From Mycolicibacterium sp. CBMA 226 (GTDB lineage: Bacteria; Actinomycetota; Actinomycetes; Mycobacteriales; Mycobacteriaceae): DNA of 64,000 bases. The notes below the pieces were generated by a model that was not told where the DNA came from, made no database searches, and saw only the letters and a list, made by a program, of their open reading frames with translations. Every line of letters begins with the position of its first letter. The first letter of the stretch is position 1. The stretch lies in the NCBI RefSeq assembly GCF_009729075.1, contig NZ_VTGY01000012.1:124001-188000 (forward strand), in the 5' to 3' direction. Position numbers and translations under genes: made by a program. Positions 26,339 through 35,893 of this stretch are shown here, piece after piece.

Positions 26339-27025
26339 ATGCCGATCTCAGCTCCGATTCGCTTCCTCGCCGCCGCTGCGGTCATCGCCCCCGTCGTCGC
26401 TGCGTGTGCCCCTCCCGGACAGGTCCCCTCGTCGGTGCCCGGCACCACGCCCGCGGTCTGGACGGGCGTCGAGCACGCCCCGCAGGGCCACGGGGAGAAG
26501 GCCGGCGAAAAGGCTGCGCCGCAGGCCGCCCCGATCGGCGAGAAGCTGGTCACCGAGCTGAAGACCCCCGACGGCACGACGGTCGCGACGGCTGAGTTCC
26601 TGTTCAACGGCGGATTCGCCACGCTGACGGTCAAGACTACCGGCAGCGGCGCGCTGACCCCGGGTTTCCACGGCCTGCACATCCACTCGACCGGTAAGTG
26701 CGAGGGCGACTTCCAGTCCGCCGGCGGCCACTTCCAGGCTCCGGGCCACACCGGCTACCCGATGAGCGGCGACCTGGCTTCGCTGCAGGTGCGGGCCGAC
26801 GGCACCGGCTCGCTGGTGACCACCACGGACGCCTTCACCGCCGAGCAGCTGCTCGCCGGCAACAAGACCGCGCTCATCGTCCACGAGAAGGCCGACAACT
26901 TCGGCAACATCCCGGCCGACCGGTACCAGCAGATCCAGGGCGCTGCCCCCGGCGCTGACGAGGCCTCGCTGAACACAGGTGACTCCGGTAAGCGCGTGGC
27001 GTGCGGTGTCATCGCTGCCGGGTAG
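26339..27025 (+). CDS. sodC: Cu-type superoxide dismutase lipoprotein
   Basis: 228 residues. The signal peptide ends in lipobox VAAC with the modified cysteine at C23, placing the protein on the outer face of the membrane. Copper ligands are visible in GLHIH, GGHF and the late IVHEKAD, plus the active-site arginine in GKRVACG. The usual third zinc histidine is absent: the segment reads APGH...PMSGDL where classical enzymes have HVGDL. This matches the zinc-free SodC of M. tuberculosis (Rv0432). It detoxifies external superoxide. It begins ten bases after virR and overlaps the ligase gene downstream. Confidence 0.93.
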   Translation: MPISAPIRFLAAAAVIAPVVAACAPPGQVPSSVPGTTPAVWTGVEHAPQGHGEKAGEKAAPQAAPIGEKLVTELKTPDGTTVATAEFLFNGGFATLTVKTTGSGALTPGFHGLHIHSTGKCEGDFQSAGGHFQAPGHTGYPMSGDLASLQVRADGTGSLVTTTDAFTAEQLLAGNKTALIVHEKADNFGNIPADRYQQIQGAAPGADEASLNTGDSGKRVACGVIAAG

Positions 27026-28154
27026 CGCGGACAGCCACACCCCACCGCGGATCGATTTCGCCGGGTCGCCACGACCGACCCTCGGCGTCGAATGGGAGTT
27101 CGCCCTCGTCGATGCCCGCACGCGTGACCTGAGCAATGAGGCCGCCGCGGTCATCGCCGAGATCGGCGAGACACCGCATGTGCACAAGGAATTGCTGCGC
27201 AACACCGTCGAGGTGGTCACCGGCGTGTGTGACAACGTCGGCGAGGCCATGGGCGACCTGCGTTCCACGCTCGGCCCGGTTCGCCGGATCGTGCGGGAGC
27301 GCGGCATGGAACTGTTCAGCGCCGGGACACATCCGTTTGCCGAATGGGAGAGCCAGCAGCTCACCGAAGGGCAGCGGTACGCCGAACTGATCAAACGTAC
27401 CCAATGGTGGGGCCGGCAGATGCTGATCTGGGGCGTCCACGTCCATGTCGGGATCTCATCGGCGCACAAGGTGATGCCGATCATCACGTCGCTGCTGAAC
27501 CACTACCCGCATCTGCTGGCGCTGTCGGCGTCGTCGCCGTACTGGGACGGTGAGGACACCGGTTACGCCAGCAACCGGGCCATGATGTTCCAGCAGCTGC
27601 CGACCGCGGGCCTGCCGTTCCACTTCCAGAAATGGTCGCACTTCGAGCGCTTCGTCTACGACCAGCGCAAGACCGGCATCATCGACCACATGAACGAAAT
27701 CCGTTGGGACATCAGGCCGTCGCCGCATCTCGGCACGATCGAAGTCCGGATTTTCGACGGCGTGTCCAACATCGCAGAGCTGGGCGCGCTGGTTGCGTTG
27801 ACGCACTGCCTGATCGTCGACCTGGACCGCCGGCTGGACGCGGGCGAGCAGTTGCCGACCATGCCGCCCTGGCATGTGCAGGAAAACAAATGGCGCGCAG
27901 CGCGTTACGGACTGGACGCCGAGATCATCCTGGACGCCGACAGTAACGAGCGGCTGGTCACCGAAGATCTCGATGAGCTGCTGAACCGGCTGGAACCTGT
28001 TGCGGTATCGCTGAATTGCGCCGACGAGTTGGCGCGCGTCACCGATATCTACACCCTGGGCGGGTCCTATCAACGGCAGCGGCGGGTCGCCGAGGAGACC
28101 GACGGGGATCTGCTGGAAGTCGTCGACGCGTTGGTGTCCGAGCTGGAGCTGTAG
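27006..28154 (+). CDS. Glutamate-cysteine ligase-like carboxylate-amine ligase (YbdK/GCS2 family)
   Basis: 382 residues if started at the GTG at 27006, which overlaps sodC by 20 bases; a GTG at 26979 is possible and neither has a clear ribosome site. The conserved N-terminus [12 protein letters not shown] and later [15 protein letters not shown] and the [11 protein letters not shown] segment identify the GCS2 family of ATP-dependent ligases that form gamma-glutamyl amides. It matches Rv0433 by order. The related YbdK has only weak glutamate-cysteine ligase activity, and mycobacteria make mycothiol, so the true substrate is open. Confidence 0.85.
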   Translation: MSSLPGSADSHTPPRIDFAGSPRPTLGVEWEFALVDARTRDLSNEAAAVIAEIGETPHVHKELLRNTVEVVTGVCDNVGEAMGDLRSTLGPVRRIVRERGMELFSAGTHPFAEWESQQLTEGQRYAELIKRTQWWGRQMLIWGVHVHVGISSAHKVMPIITSLLNHYPHLLALSASSPYWDGEDTGYASNRAMMFQQLPTAGLPFHFQKWSHFERFVYDQRKTGIIDHMNEIRWDIRPSPHLGTIEVRIFDGVSNIAELGALVALTHCLIVDLDRRLDAGEQLPTMPPWHVQENKWRAARYGLDAEIILDADSNERLVTEDLDELLNRLEPVAVSLNCADELARVTDIYTLGGSYQRQRRVAEETDGDLLEVVDALVSELEL

Positions 28155-28163
28155 CCTCCGAAG

Positions 28164-28802
28164 ATGAACGCCGTCACGCCGATGTTCCCACTGGAATCCG
28201 CGCTGCTGCCCGGTGACGAACTGCCGCTGCGTATCTTCGAGCCGCGGTACGGCGAACTGGTGCGGGACTGCATGGCCGCCGCGGAGCAGGTGTTCGGCGT
28301 GGTGCTGATCTCGGCCGGCCGGGAGGTCGGCGGCGGCGACGCCCGGTGCTCGGTCGGCGCGCTCGCCCGCATCGATCGGTGTCAGCCGCAGGGTGTCGGC
28401 CGGTACATGTTGAGCTGCAATGTGACCGACCGCATCCGAATCATGCAGTGGCACAACGACGATCCGTATCCGCGGGCCGAGATCGAGAGGTGGCCCGACG
28501 AGCCGGGGCCGCTGGTGCCCGAGGCGTCGATCGTGGCGGTCGAGGACCGGATCATCGCCGTGTTCGAGCGCATCGCGTCGGCGCAGGGCGCGCGCTTGCG
28601 TGACCGGGATTCAATCCTGGCCCGAACCGTCAAACCCGATGTGGGACAACGCCTGTACGCCCTGGCCTCATTGCTCCCGATCGGCCAGGCCGACAAGTAT
28701 TCGGTGCTGGCTGCACCGAATGCCGCGGCCCGGTTGGACGCACTCGAGGAAGCGGTGGAGAGCCTCACCGCGATGGTGGAATTCCAGCTGTCGGAGGACT
28801 GA
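28164..28802 (+). CDS. LON substrate-binding-domain protein (Rv0434-like)
   Basis: 212 residues consisting only of the N-terminal domain of Lon proteases (MFPLESALLPGDELPLRIFEPRYGELV...), without AAA or protease parts. Such free-standing domains may act as adaptors or in unrelated binding roles. It begins nine bases after the ligase gene and ends the plus-strand operon. In M. tuberculosis its neighbour Rv0435c follows directly; here about 13 kb intervenes. Confidence 0.85.
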   Translation: MNAVTPMFPLESALLPGDELPLRIFEPRYGELVRDCMAAAEQVFGVVLISAGREVGGGDARCSVGALARIDRCQPQGVGRYMLSCNVTDRIRIMQWHNDDPYPRAEIERWPDEPGPLVPEASIVAVEDRIIAVFERIASAQGARLRDRDSILARTVKPDVGQRLYALASLLPIGQADKYSVLAAPNAAARLDALEEAVESLTAMVEFQLSED

Positions 28803-28813
28803 CGGGGTCCAGC

Positions 28814-29725
28814 TCAACTGAGCTTGGCGTCGACGAACTCGCTGCCGATGTCCGGCACCTCACCGGACACCTGTGGCTTGTAGCGGCCGGTGACCGCGAC
28901 GGAGGTCTCAACCCTCGCCTGCCAACCGTGGCGGGTCAGCCACTCGGCGACGTCCTCGCGCGGCTCGATGTAGAACAGCTCGGACACATCGGTCACCTGC
29001 CGGCCGGCCTTGGCGGCTTCCTCCCTGATTGCGTCCATCCGGGCTCTGCGGATGCGCTGGTTCTCTTCGCTGAAATAGTCCGCGCCGAAACCTTCCACCG
29101 CGACGCGACTGCCCGGCGCGCTGAGCTCGTGCAATCGCTCGAACAACAGATCCTGGGCTGCTGCCGGTAGATAGGGCAGGAGCCCTTCGGCCAGCCACGC
29201 GGTCGGTTTCGTCGCGTCAAAACCCGCCTGTCGCAAGGCCTCCGGCCAATCCTGCCGGAGATCGATCGGTACGGCGATGTGCCGGGCGACCGGTTGGACG
29301 CCGTGGGCGGCCAGCGTTTCCTCCTTGAACGCCAACACCTTCGGCTGATCGATCTCGAAAACCACGGTGCCGGCCGGCCACGCGAGGCGCCAGGCGCGGG
29401 CGTCCAGCCCGGCCGCCAGGATCACCACCTGGCGGATGCCGTCGGCGCCGGCCGACGCGAAGAACTCGTCGAACCACTTGGTGCGCGCTGCGGCGTACGC
29501 CCAGACCATGCGCATGCGCTGAGCCTGCGCCGAACCGGCGGCACCGCCGGAGAACGGTGCGGACCAGCCGGACGCGGTGGCGGCGTCGATGAACAGCTGT
29601 GCGTAGGGGTCATCGAATAACGGGTTCTCCGAAGCGGATTCGGCGGCCCGGGCCAAGGCCACGCCGAGGGCGGTGGCGCCCACGCTTTCGGTGATGTCCC
29701 AGGAGTCGTCGTCAGTTCGCGCCAT
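28814..29725 (-). CDS. SAM-dependent methyltransferase (mycobacterial TIGR00027 family)
   Basis: 303 residues of the large mycobacterial family of putative O-methyltransferases related to leucine carboxyl methyltransferase (PF04072). Motifs: SVGATALGVALARAAES start, FDDPYA, the SAM loop VVILAAGLDARAWRL and the later EIDQPKV and LAEGLLPYL. The substrate is unknown for this family. Its start overlaps the mrpG stop by 14 bases, so it may be expressed as the last gene of the antiporter operon. It converges on the LON-domain gene with an 11-base gap and no clear hairpin. Confidence 0.87.
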   Translation of the reverse strand: MARTDDDSWDITESVGATALGVALARAAESASENPLFDDPYAQLFIDAATASGWSAPFSGGAAGSAQAQRMRMVWAYAAARTKWFDEFFASAGADGIRQVVILAAGLDARAWRLAWPAGTVVFEIDQPKVLAFKEETLAAHGVQPVARHIAVPIDLRQDWPEALRQAGFDATKPTAWLAEGLLPYLPAAAQDLLFERLHELSAPGSRVAVEGFGADYFSEENQRIRRARMDAIREEAAKAGRQVTDVSELFYIEPREDVAEWLTRHGWQARVETSVAVTGRYKPQVSGEVPDIGSEFVDAKLS

Positions 29726-30047
29726 ATTCGTCCAATTCGTCGCGGATCAGCAGGTCGTCGCGAAAACTCTGCTCACGATAGGCCAGCTGGCCCACGCGGT
29801 TGGCCACCACCGGCGCGGTGATCAGGGTGAACAATCCGGCCAGGATCAGCATGCCGACGTCGGCGTGCCCGCGCAGCCGCAGCGCGGCGCCCGTCAGCAC
29901 CAGCAGCAGCCCCAGCGTCTGGGGTTTGGAGGCGGAGTGCATTCGCGTCAAGGTATCCGGGAAGCGCACCACCCCGATCGCGGCGGTCAGCGCCAGTGCG
30001 GAGCCGCAGAGCACCAAAGCGCCTGCGACAACATCCAATACGCTCAC
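29712..30047 (-). CDS. mrpG: Mrp/Mnh cation:proton antiporter subunit G
   Basis: 111 residues from the GTG at 30047, overlapping mrpF by four bases. Three membrane helices and the PhaG-type signature VVRFPDTLTRMHSASKPQTLG identify the smallest accessory subunit. The C-terminal tail is charged. Earlier in-frame start codons lie inside mrpF and were rejected. Confidence 0.88.
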   Translation of the reverse strand: MSVLDVVAGALVLCGSALALTAAIGVVRFPDTLTRMHSASKPQTLGLLLVLTGAALRLRGHADVGMLILAGLFTLITAPVVANRVGQLAYREQSFRDDLLIRDELDEYGAN

Positions 30048-30319
30048 TGCGGCGGCTCCTGATCCGTATCGGGCACGCGGAACCGGGCGACGCTGACCGA
30101 GCCGACGAACGTGATGAGCGCCAGCGCTGTCAAGCTGTATGTCGCGGTGGTGTCGAGGCTGTACGCCGCCCACGTGCCGATGCCGCACATGGTGACGGCG
30201 ACGAAGGTATCGAGGGCGACCAGCCGGTCCAGCGTGCCGGGACCGGCCAGCAATCGGAAGACGGTGATGGCCGCCGCCGCGACGAGCATCACGGCAGCAA
30301 TGATCCAGACGGTATTCAT
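30044..30319 (-). CDS. mrpF: Mrp/Mnh cation:proton antiporter subunit F
   Basis: 91 residues from the ATG at 30319. It has three membrane helices and the MrpF pattern RLLAGPGTLDRLVALDTF. It overlaps mrpE by four bases and mrpG by four bases. The long open frame extending upstream is a shadow of mrpE. Confidence 0.9.
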   Translation of the reverse strand: MNTVWIIAAVMLVAAAAITVFRLLAGPGTLDRLVALDTFVAVTMCGIGTWAAYSLDTTATYSLTALALITFVGSVSVARFRVPDTDQEPPQ

Positions 30320-30846
30320 GTGCGATCCGATTCCAAAGGCTGCCAATGGGCTTCGCGTTCGAACGAGTCGATCATCAAGCGCTCCACTTCGGCGATCTGG
30401 CGATAGAACTGCTGCACCGCGCGTTCGGATCCGACGTCGAGGACGTGGACGTAGATGATCCGTCGGGCCTGGTCGATCTCGAGCACGATCGAACCGGGGA
30501 TGAGGTTGATGACGTTGACCGCCATTGCCAGCACCAGGTCCGACTTCAGGGCCAGACGCGCCCGCAGCACCGCCGTCAGCGGTGGGGGACCCGGTCTGAT
30601 CGCCAGCCAGGCGACCTGGAGCGAGGACAGCACCAGGTAGTAGGCGACCTTGAGCACCAGCCACGCGAGCGACAGCGGATGCAGCCGGCCCGCCACCGGC
30701 ACCTGCGGCAACGGCAACAGCACGGTGATCAGGACGCCGACGGCGAGTCCGCCGAGGATGTTTGCCGCGGAGATGTCGCCCCACAACAGAATCCACACGG
30801 CCGTCAGCCAGACCAGGATGCCCACGCTCGGTAACCACTGCCTCAT
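30316..30846 (-). CDS. mrpE: Mrp/Mnh cation:proton antiporter subunit E
   Basis: 176 residues from the ATG at 30846, overlapping mrpD by four bases. Two to three N-terminal membrane helices lead to a cytoplasmic part. The MrpE signature NVINLIPGSIVLEID is followed by IYVHVLDV. The much longer frame upstream is out of phase with mrpD and is an artefact. Confidence 0.9.
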   Translation of the reverse strand: MRQWLPSVGILVWLTAVWILLWGDISAANILGGLAVGVLITVLLPLPQVPVAGRLHPLSLAWLVLKVAYYLVLSSLQVAWLAIRPGPPPLTAVLRARLALKSDLVLAMAVNVINLIPGSIVLEIDQARRIIYVHVLDVGSERAVQQFYRQIAEVERLMIDSFEREAHWQPLESDRT

Positions 30847-32435
30847 GGCGTCAACACCGCCGCGATGTACTGGCCGCGGTCGGTGACCTGGTCGGCCGCC
30901 CGCTCCGCGAACCCGAAAATTGGCCCCGCGAACACTGTGAGCGAGAGCCCCACCACGATGAGTACCGCGGTCGGTGCCAGCATCCCGACGGGCATCCGGC
31001 CGACGTCCGGCCGGTCGTCGACGGCGACGTCCGCCACCGGCTCCAACAGTCCCGCCGGAGCTGCCGCGGAGAGCATGCCCTCCGGGGCGTCGGCGCGGGC
31101 GCGCCAGAACGCGAGCGTCCACACCCGCGCCATGACGTACAGCGTCAGCAGACTGGTGACGACGGAGCCGGCGACCAGGGCCCAGGCCAGGACCGAGGCG
31201 CTCGTCGCACCGGCCTGCAGCAGCGCCACCTTGCCGATAAAGCCCGAGAACGGGGGAATGCCACCGAGATTCAGCGCGGGGATGATGAACACGAAGGCCA
31301 ACAGCGGGCTGGCGGCCGCGAGTCCGCCGAGGCGCTGCAGTGTCGACGCCCCGGCCTGCCGCTCGATGAGCCCCACGACCAGGAACAGCGTGGTCTGCAC
31401 GACGATGTGGTGCGCGACGTAATAGATGGCGCCGGCCATGCCGACCCGGTTGGACACCGCGATACCGAACACCAGATAGCCGATGTGGCTGACGAGGGTG
31501 AAGGACAGCAACCGCTTGATGTCGCTCTGGGCCATGGCACCGAATATGCCGATCAGCATGGTCAGCAGCGCGGCGACCATGAGCACGCCGTCGAGTGCGC
31601 CTCCTGGAAACAGCAGGCTGTGGGCCCGGATGATCGCGTACACACCGACTTTGGTGAGCAGGCCGGCGAACACCGCGGTGACCGGCGCCGGGGCGGTGGG
31701 GTACGAGTCCGGCAGCCATGCCGACAGCGGGAACACCGCCGCTTTGATGCCGAACGCCACCAGCAAGACCGCGAACAGTGCGGCCCGAGTGCCCGGCGTG
31801 ATGCCGTCCAGCCGGTTCGCCAGCTCGGCCAGGTTCAGGGTGCCGGTGGCGGCGTAGATCAGCGCGATGCCGATCAGGAAGATCACCGACGACACCATGG
31901 AGACCATGACGTAGCCGATGCCGGCACGCACCCGTTCCTCGCTGGCGCCGACGGTCAGCAGCACGAAGCTCGCGGCCAGCAGTACCTCGAAGCCGACGAA
32001 CAGGTTGAACAGATCGCCGGCGAGGAACGCAATGCACACGCCCGCCGACAGCACCAGGTAAGTCGGCAGGAAAATCGACACCGGCTGCTCGTCACCGCCG
32101 TCGCGGATGCCCTGCCCGATGGCGTACCAGACCACCGCCAGCAGGACGATCGAGGACACCACCAGCATCAGGGCCGAAAGCCGGTCCACGACAAGGACGA
32201 TGCCAAGTGGTCCCATGCCGGGTTCGGTCTGGCCCCAGCCGCCGACGTGGACCGCGACGGCGCCGCTGTGGTCGACGATGTAGACGAGCGCGCCACAGAC
32301 TGCCGTCACCGACGCCAGCGCCACGATCGAGACGATCTGCTGCAGCCGGGGCCGGCGTCCCGCGAACAAGGTCGCGGCCGCGCCCAGGATCGGGATCAGA
32401 ACGGGCAGCGGTGCCAGGACCGCGCCCGCCGTCAC
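30843..32435 (-). CDS. mrpD: Mrp/Mnh cation:proton antiporter subunit D
   Basis: 530 residues, GTG start, overlapping mrpC by four bases. A polytopic protein homologous to complex I proton-pumping subunits (NuoM/N type), with about 14 helices. The conserved region includes GIKAAVFPLSAWLPDSYPTAPAPVTAVFAG with the membrane lysine and the proline-rich motif. It forms a proton path in the Mrp complex, which exports sodium or potassium and helps pH and salt tolerance. Confidence 0.92.
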   Translation of the reverse strand: MTAGAVLAPLPVLIPILGAAATLFAGRRPRLQQIVSIVALASVTAVCGALVYIVDHSGAVAVHVGGWGQTEPGMGPLGIVLVVDRLSALMLVVSSIVLLAVVWYAIGQGIRDGGDEQPVSIFLPTYLVLSAGVCIAFLAGDLFNLFVGFEVLLAASFVLLTVGASEERVRAGIGYVMVSMVSSVIFLIGIALIYAATGTLNLAELANRLDGITPGTRAALFAVLLVAFGIKAAVFPLSAWLPDSYPTAPAPVTAVFAGLLTKVGVYAIIRAHSLLFPGGALDGVLMVAALLTMLIGIFGAMAQSDIKRLLSFTLVSHIGYLVFGIAVSNRVGMAGAIYYVAHHIVVQTTLFLVVGLIERQAGASTLQRLGGLAAASPLLAFVFIIPALNLGGIPPFSGFIGKVALLQAGATSASVLAWALVAGSVVTSLLTLYVMARVWTLAFWRARADAPEGMLSAAAPAGLLEPVADVAVDDRPDVGRMPVGMLAPTAVLIVVGLSLTVFAGPIFGFAERAADQVTDRGQYIAAVLTP

Positions 32436-32902
32436 GTCGGGTCCGTTTCGGTTGGCAGCGCGTCCAATTCGGCGGGGGCGTCGGCGTCGGTGACGACCGA
32501 CGGTGCGCCGCGGTCTTCGACGACCGCCGGGGAATCGGTGGTCGACAATTGCGCCACGCGGCTGTCCTCGGGGTCGTTGCCCACCTCTTCGACGGTGGTC
32601 AGTCGGTAGGCCCGGTAGTTCAGCGCCAGCACGAACGCGGCGACGCCCATGGTGATGACGATGGAGGTGAGGACCATGCCCTGCGCCAGCGGGTCAGCGG
32701 TCCCGGTCTGACCGTGACTGGTGCGGCCACGCACCGGCGGATTACCGGAGTCGCCACCCATCACCAGAATCAGCAGGTTCACCGCATTGCCGATCAGCAG
32801 CAGGCCCAACAGCATTCGCGTCAGGTTGCGCTCCAGCAGCAGGTACACCCCCGTGCCGGTGAGACCGCCGATGAGCACGAGCGGTACGAGATAGGTCGTC
32901 AT
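32432..32902 (-). CDS. mrpC: Mrp/Mnh cation:proton antiporter subunit C
   Basis: 156 residues. Three helices homologous to NuoK, with the typical ERNLTRMLLGLLLIGNAVNLLIL segment. It has an unusual hydrophilic C-terminal tail of about 45 residues (from about residue 112) rich in acidic residues and threonine. It overlaps mrpA by four bases and mrpD by four bases. Confidence 0.9.
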   Translation of the reverse strand: MTTYLVPLVLIGGLTGTGVYLLLERNLTRMLLGLLLIGNAVNLLILVMGGDSGNPPVRGRTSHGQTGTADPLAQGMVLTSIVITMGVAAFVLALNYRAYRLTTVEEVGNDPEDSRVAQLSTTDSPAVVEDRGAPSVVTDADAPAELDALPTETDPT

Positions 32903-35733
32903 CGGGTGGCCGCCTCACGTGGTGCGTACAACTCTTCGTCGACCTTGGCGCCCAGGCTGCGCAGGATGTCCAGTACCAGGCCCACGACGATGAGGTAGAC
33001 GCCGAGGTCGAAGAACAGCGCCGTCACCACCTTGACCGAACCCAGCAGCGGCAGCGTGAATTTCACCACCGCGCTGGACAGCACCGGCGCACCCAGCAGG
33101 AGCGAGGCCGTTGCCGTCCCGGCCGACAGGGTCAGGCCGGCACCCAGAATCTTCCCGGCGTCCAGCGGCAGCGTCTCGCCCAATTCGTAACGGCCGCCGG
33201 CCAGGTACCGCAGCACCAGCGCCAGACCGGCCGTCAGGCCGCCGGCGAAACCGCCGCCGGGGGTGTTGTGCCCGGCGAAGAAGAAGTACACCGACAGCAC
33301 CATGATGAGCGGGAAGATCATCCGGGTCGCCACTTCGAGCACCAGGGACCGATGACGGGGGTCGCGCAGATCGCTGCCGCGCAGCCAGGTGATGTCCGGT
33401 GTGGTCGGGTGGTCTTTGGGGACGCGGGGGGCGGAGCCGAAACGCCTGTGCCGGAACACCATTGACGCCACCCCGGTGGCGGCGACCAGCAGCACCGAGA
33501 TTTCACCGAGAGTGTCCCAGGCCCGGATATCCACCAGCAGCACGTTGACGGTGTTGGCGCCATGCCCGCGGTCATAGGCGGCGTCGGGCAGTAGTTCGGC
33601 CAGCGGCCGGGTCTTGCGGGCCGCCATGGCGTAGACGGCCAGCGCCGTGACCGACGCCCCCACGGCGGTGGCCAGCAGCACGCGCGGCAGCCGGTGCCGC
33701 TTCATGTGCGTCGCGTCCGATTCGGCAGGCAGCGTGCGCAACACCAGCAGGAAAACCACCAAAGTCAGTGTCTCGACCAGGAATTGGGTGAGCGCCAGGT
33801 CCGGCGCGCCGTAGAAGACATAGAGCGTGCCGCAGCCGTAACCGGTGACGCCGACCACCAGTACCGCCGTCAGTCGGTTGCGCATCACCGTCGCACTGAT
33901 GGCGGCCGCCAGCACGATGAGGCCGATGACCACCTGCAGCGGTGAATTCCACAACTTCAGCTCAGGGTGGTCCCGCGGGCCCAGCAGCAGCACCGCGATG
34001 GGCAGCACCGCCAGGGTGGTCAGGATCATGGACTGTGTCGCCGGGATCGAGCCGCGCTGCGTGAACGCCGTCAGTCGCACGGCGAAGCGGTCCGCGCCGC
34101 GGATCGCCGCGTCGTACATGCGGTCGGCATTGCCGAGCGGTAGATAAGGCACCCGGATTCGCTCGAGGCGATGCCGCAGGCCGAATGCCGCCCCGCCGGC
34201 AGCGACGATCACAGCCGACAACAGCAGCGGCATGTTGACGCCGTGCCACAGCGCCAGGTGGTACCCGGTGCTACCCGGCATGGTTGCGGTGTAATCGGCG
34301 ATGGCGTGGTCCAGCGCGTTCGGCAGCAGCCCGAACCCGAGGCCGGCGACCGCCAGGATGCCCGGCGGCACCAGGAAACCGGCGCTGGGCCGATGCATCT
34401 CGGCGACGCGAATCGTCGGGTTCAGTAACCCTTTTCGGGCAAAGGCCCCGTGCAGGAACCGCAGGCTGTAGATCATTGTGAACACCGACCCGAACGCCAC
34501 GGTCGCCAGCACGAACGGGGCCGAGGCACCCAATGTCGGACTGTGCCAAAGGGTTTCGAAATCGGCTTCCTTCGCGACGAAACCGAGGAACGGCGGTAGT
34601 CCGGCCATGCTGGCGGCCGCGGCGACGGCGATGCCCAACAGCACGGGGCTGCGCCGGCCGAGCCAGGCCAGCTTCCGGATGTCCCGGGTACCGGTGGCAT
34701 GGTCGATGATCCCGACCACCATGAACAGTGCGGCCTTGAACATCGCGTGCGCACACAGCATGGCGAGGCCGGCCAGCATCAGATCACCGCCGCCGGCCCC
34801 GACCATCACCGTGATCAACCCGAGCTGACTCACCGTGCCGAAGGCCAGGATCAGTTTGAGGTCGTACTCACGGACGGCGCGCCAACCGGCCAGCAGTAGC
34901 GTCGCCAGCCCCAGCGCCACGACGGTCGGCCGCCACGGCTGATGATCGGCGAAACCGGGTGTCATGCGCGCGATGAGGTACACGCCGGCTTTCACCATCG
35001 CCGCGGCGTGCAGATAGGCGCTGACGGGTGTCGGTGCCGCCATGGCGCCCGGCAGCCAGAAATGCATGGGCACGATGGCCGATTTGGACAGCGCGCCGAT
35101 CAGCACCAGCACGACGGCGACCGACGAGGTCGTGCCGGTCGGCGCGTTGGCGACGAGGTCGGACAGCCGGTAGGTGCCGGCGAGCGTGCCCAGGATGATG
35201 ATGCCCGTCAGCATCGCCAGGCCACCGGCCGTGGTGACGAGCAGCGCCTGCGTGGCCGCGCGCCGGCTGGTCACCCGCTCGGCGTAGTGGCCGACGAGCA
35301 GGAACGACAGGATGGTCGTCAGCTCCCAGAACAGGTACAGCAGCAATGTGTTGTCGCTGCAGACCAGTCCGAACATGGCGCCGGAGAACGCGACCAGCTC
35401 GGCGGCGAAGCTGGGCAGCCGGTTCTCGGTGTGCCCGTCCGCGTGGTGGAAGTATTCGGCGCAGTACAGCAGCACCAGGGTGCCGACGCCCAGCACCAGC
35501 ACCGACATGATCGCCGCCAGCGAATCCAGCCGCAGCGTGATGTCCATGGACAGCTGCGGCACCCAGTCGATGTGCAGCGTCTGCTCACCGGTCCCGGGCC
35601 AGTTCAGGGCCAGCCAGATCAGAGACCCGGCGGGCGCCAGCGCGAGGGGATAGAACGCCCGCCGTCCCCAGCGTCGGACCAACAGTGGCGCGAGCACGGT
35701 GGCGATCGCGTGCGCGTACAGAACGGTGAGCAT
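32899..35733 (-). CDS. mrpA: Mrp/Mnh antiporter subunit A with fused subunit B
   Basis: 944 residues and first gene of the antiporter operon. The main part (about 1-780) is the NuoL-like MrpA with the key region GALSKSAIVPMHFWLPGAMAAPTPVSAYLHAA and later VALTQFLVETL-type motifs (DLALTQFLVETL). The last 150 residues are an MrpB domain (RMIFPLIMVLSVYFFFAGHNTPGGGFAGG). Fusion of A and B is common in actinobacteria. No separate mrpB is present, so the operon A/B-C-D-E-F-G is complete. It is divergent from the VWA protein gene. Confidence 0.93.
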   Translation of the reverse strand: MLTVLYAHAIATVLAPLLVRRWGRRAFYPLALAPAGSLIWLALNWPGTGEQTLHIDWVPQLSMDITLRLDSLAAIMSVLVLGVGTLVLLYCAEYFHHADGHTENRLPSFAAELVAFSGAMFGLVCSDNTLLLYLFWELTTILSFLLVGHYAERVTSRRAATQALLVTTAGGLAMLTGIIILGTLAGTYRLSDLVANAPTGTTSSVAVVLVLIGALSKSAIVPMHFWLPGAMAAPTPVSAYLHAAAMVKAGVYLIARMTPGFADHQPWRPTVVALGLATLLLAGWRAVREYDLKLILAFGTVSQLGLITVMVGAGGGDLMLAGLAMLCAHAMFKAALFMVVGIIDHATGTRDIRKLAWLGRRSPVLLGIAVAAAASMAGLPPFLGFVAKEADFETLWHSPTLGASAPFVLATVAFGSVFTMIYSLRFLHGAFARKGLLNPTIRVAEMHRPSAGFLVPPGILAVAGLGFGLLPNALDHAIADYTATMPGSTGYHLALWHGVNMPLLLSAVIVAAGGAAFGLRHRLERIRVPYLPLGNADRMYDAAIRGADRFAVRLTAFTQRGSIPATQSMILTTLAVLPIAVLLLGPRDHPELKLWNSPLQVVIGLIVLAAAISATVMRNRLTAVLVVGVTGYGCGTLYVFYGAPDLALTQFLVETLTLVVFLLVLRTLPAESDATHMKRHRLPRVLLATAVGASVTALAVYAMAARKTRPLAELLPDAAYDRGHGANTVNVLLVDIRAWDTLGEISVLLVAATGVASMVFRHRRFGSAPRVPKDHPTTPDITWLRGSDLRDPRHRSLVLEVATRMIFPLIMVLSVYFFFAGHNTPGGGFAGGLTAGLALVLRYLAGGRYELGETLPLDAGKILGAGLTLSAGTATASLLLGAPVLSSAVVKFTLPLLGSVKVVTALFFDLGVYLIVVGLVLDILRSLGAKVDEELYAPREAATR

Positions 35734-35893
35734 GGGCCTCCGGCAGGCGTCGGGGACGGTCCGCGGCCAGCTTACGGGGCGGCTGTGACTGCCGTGGTCC
35801 GGCGGTTCGCGCAGGCCACAGGCCCGCTACCGGGTGCACACTGCACCGACTCCTACACTTTTCACTTATGGTGACGAACGCGACGGGGCGCCG

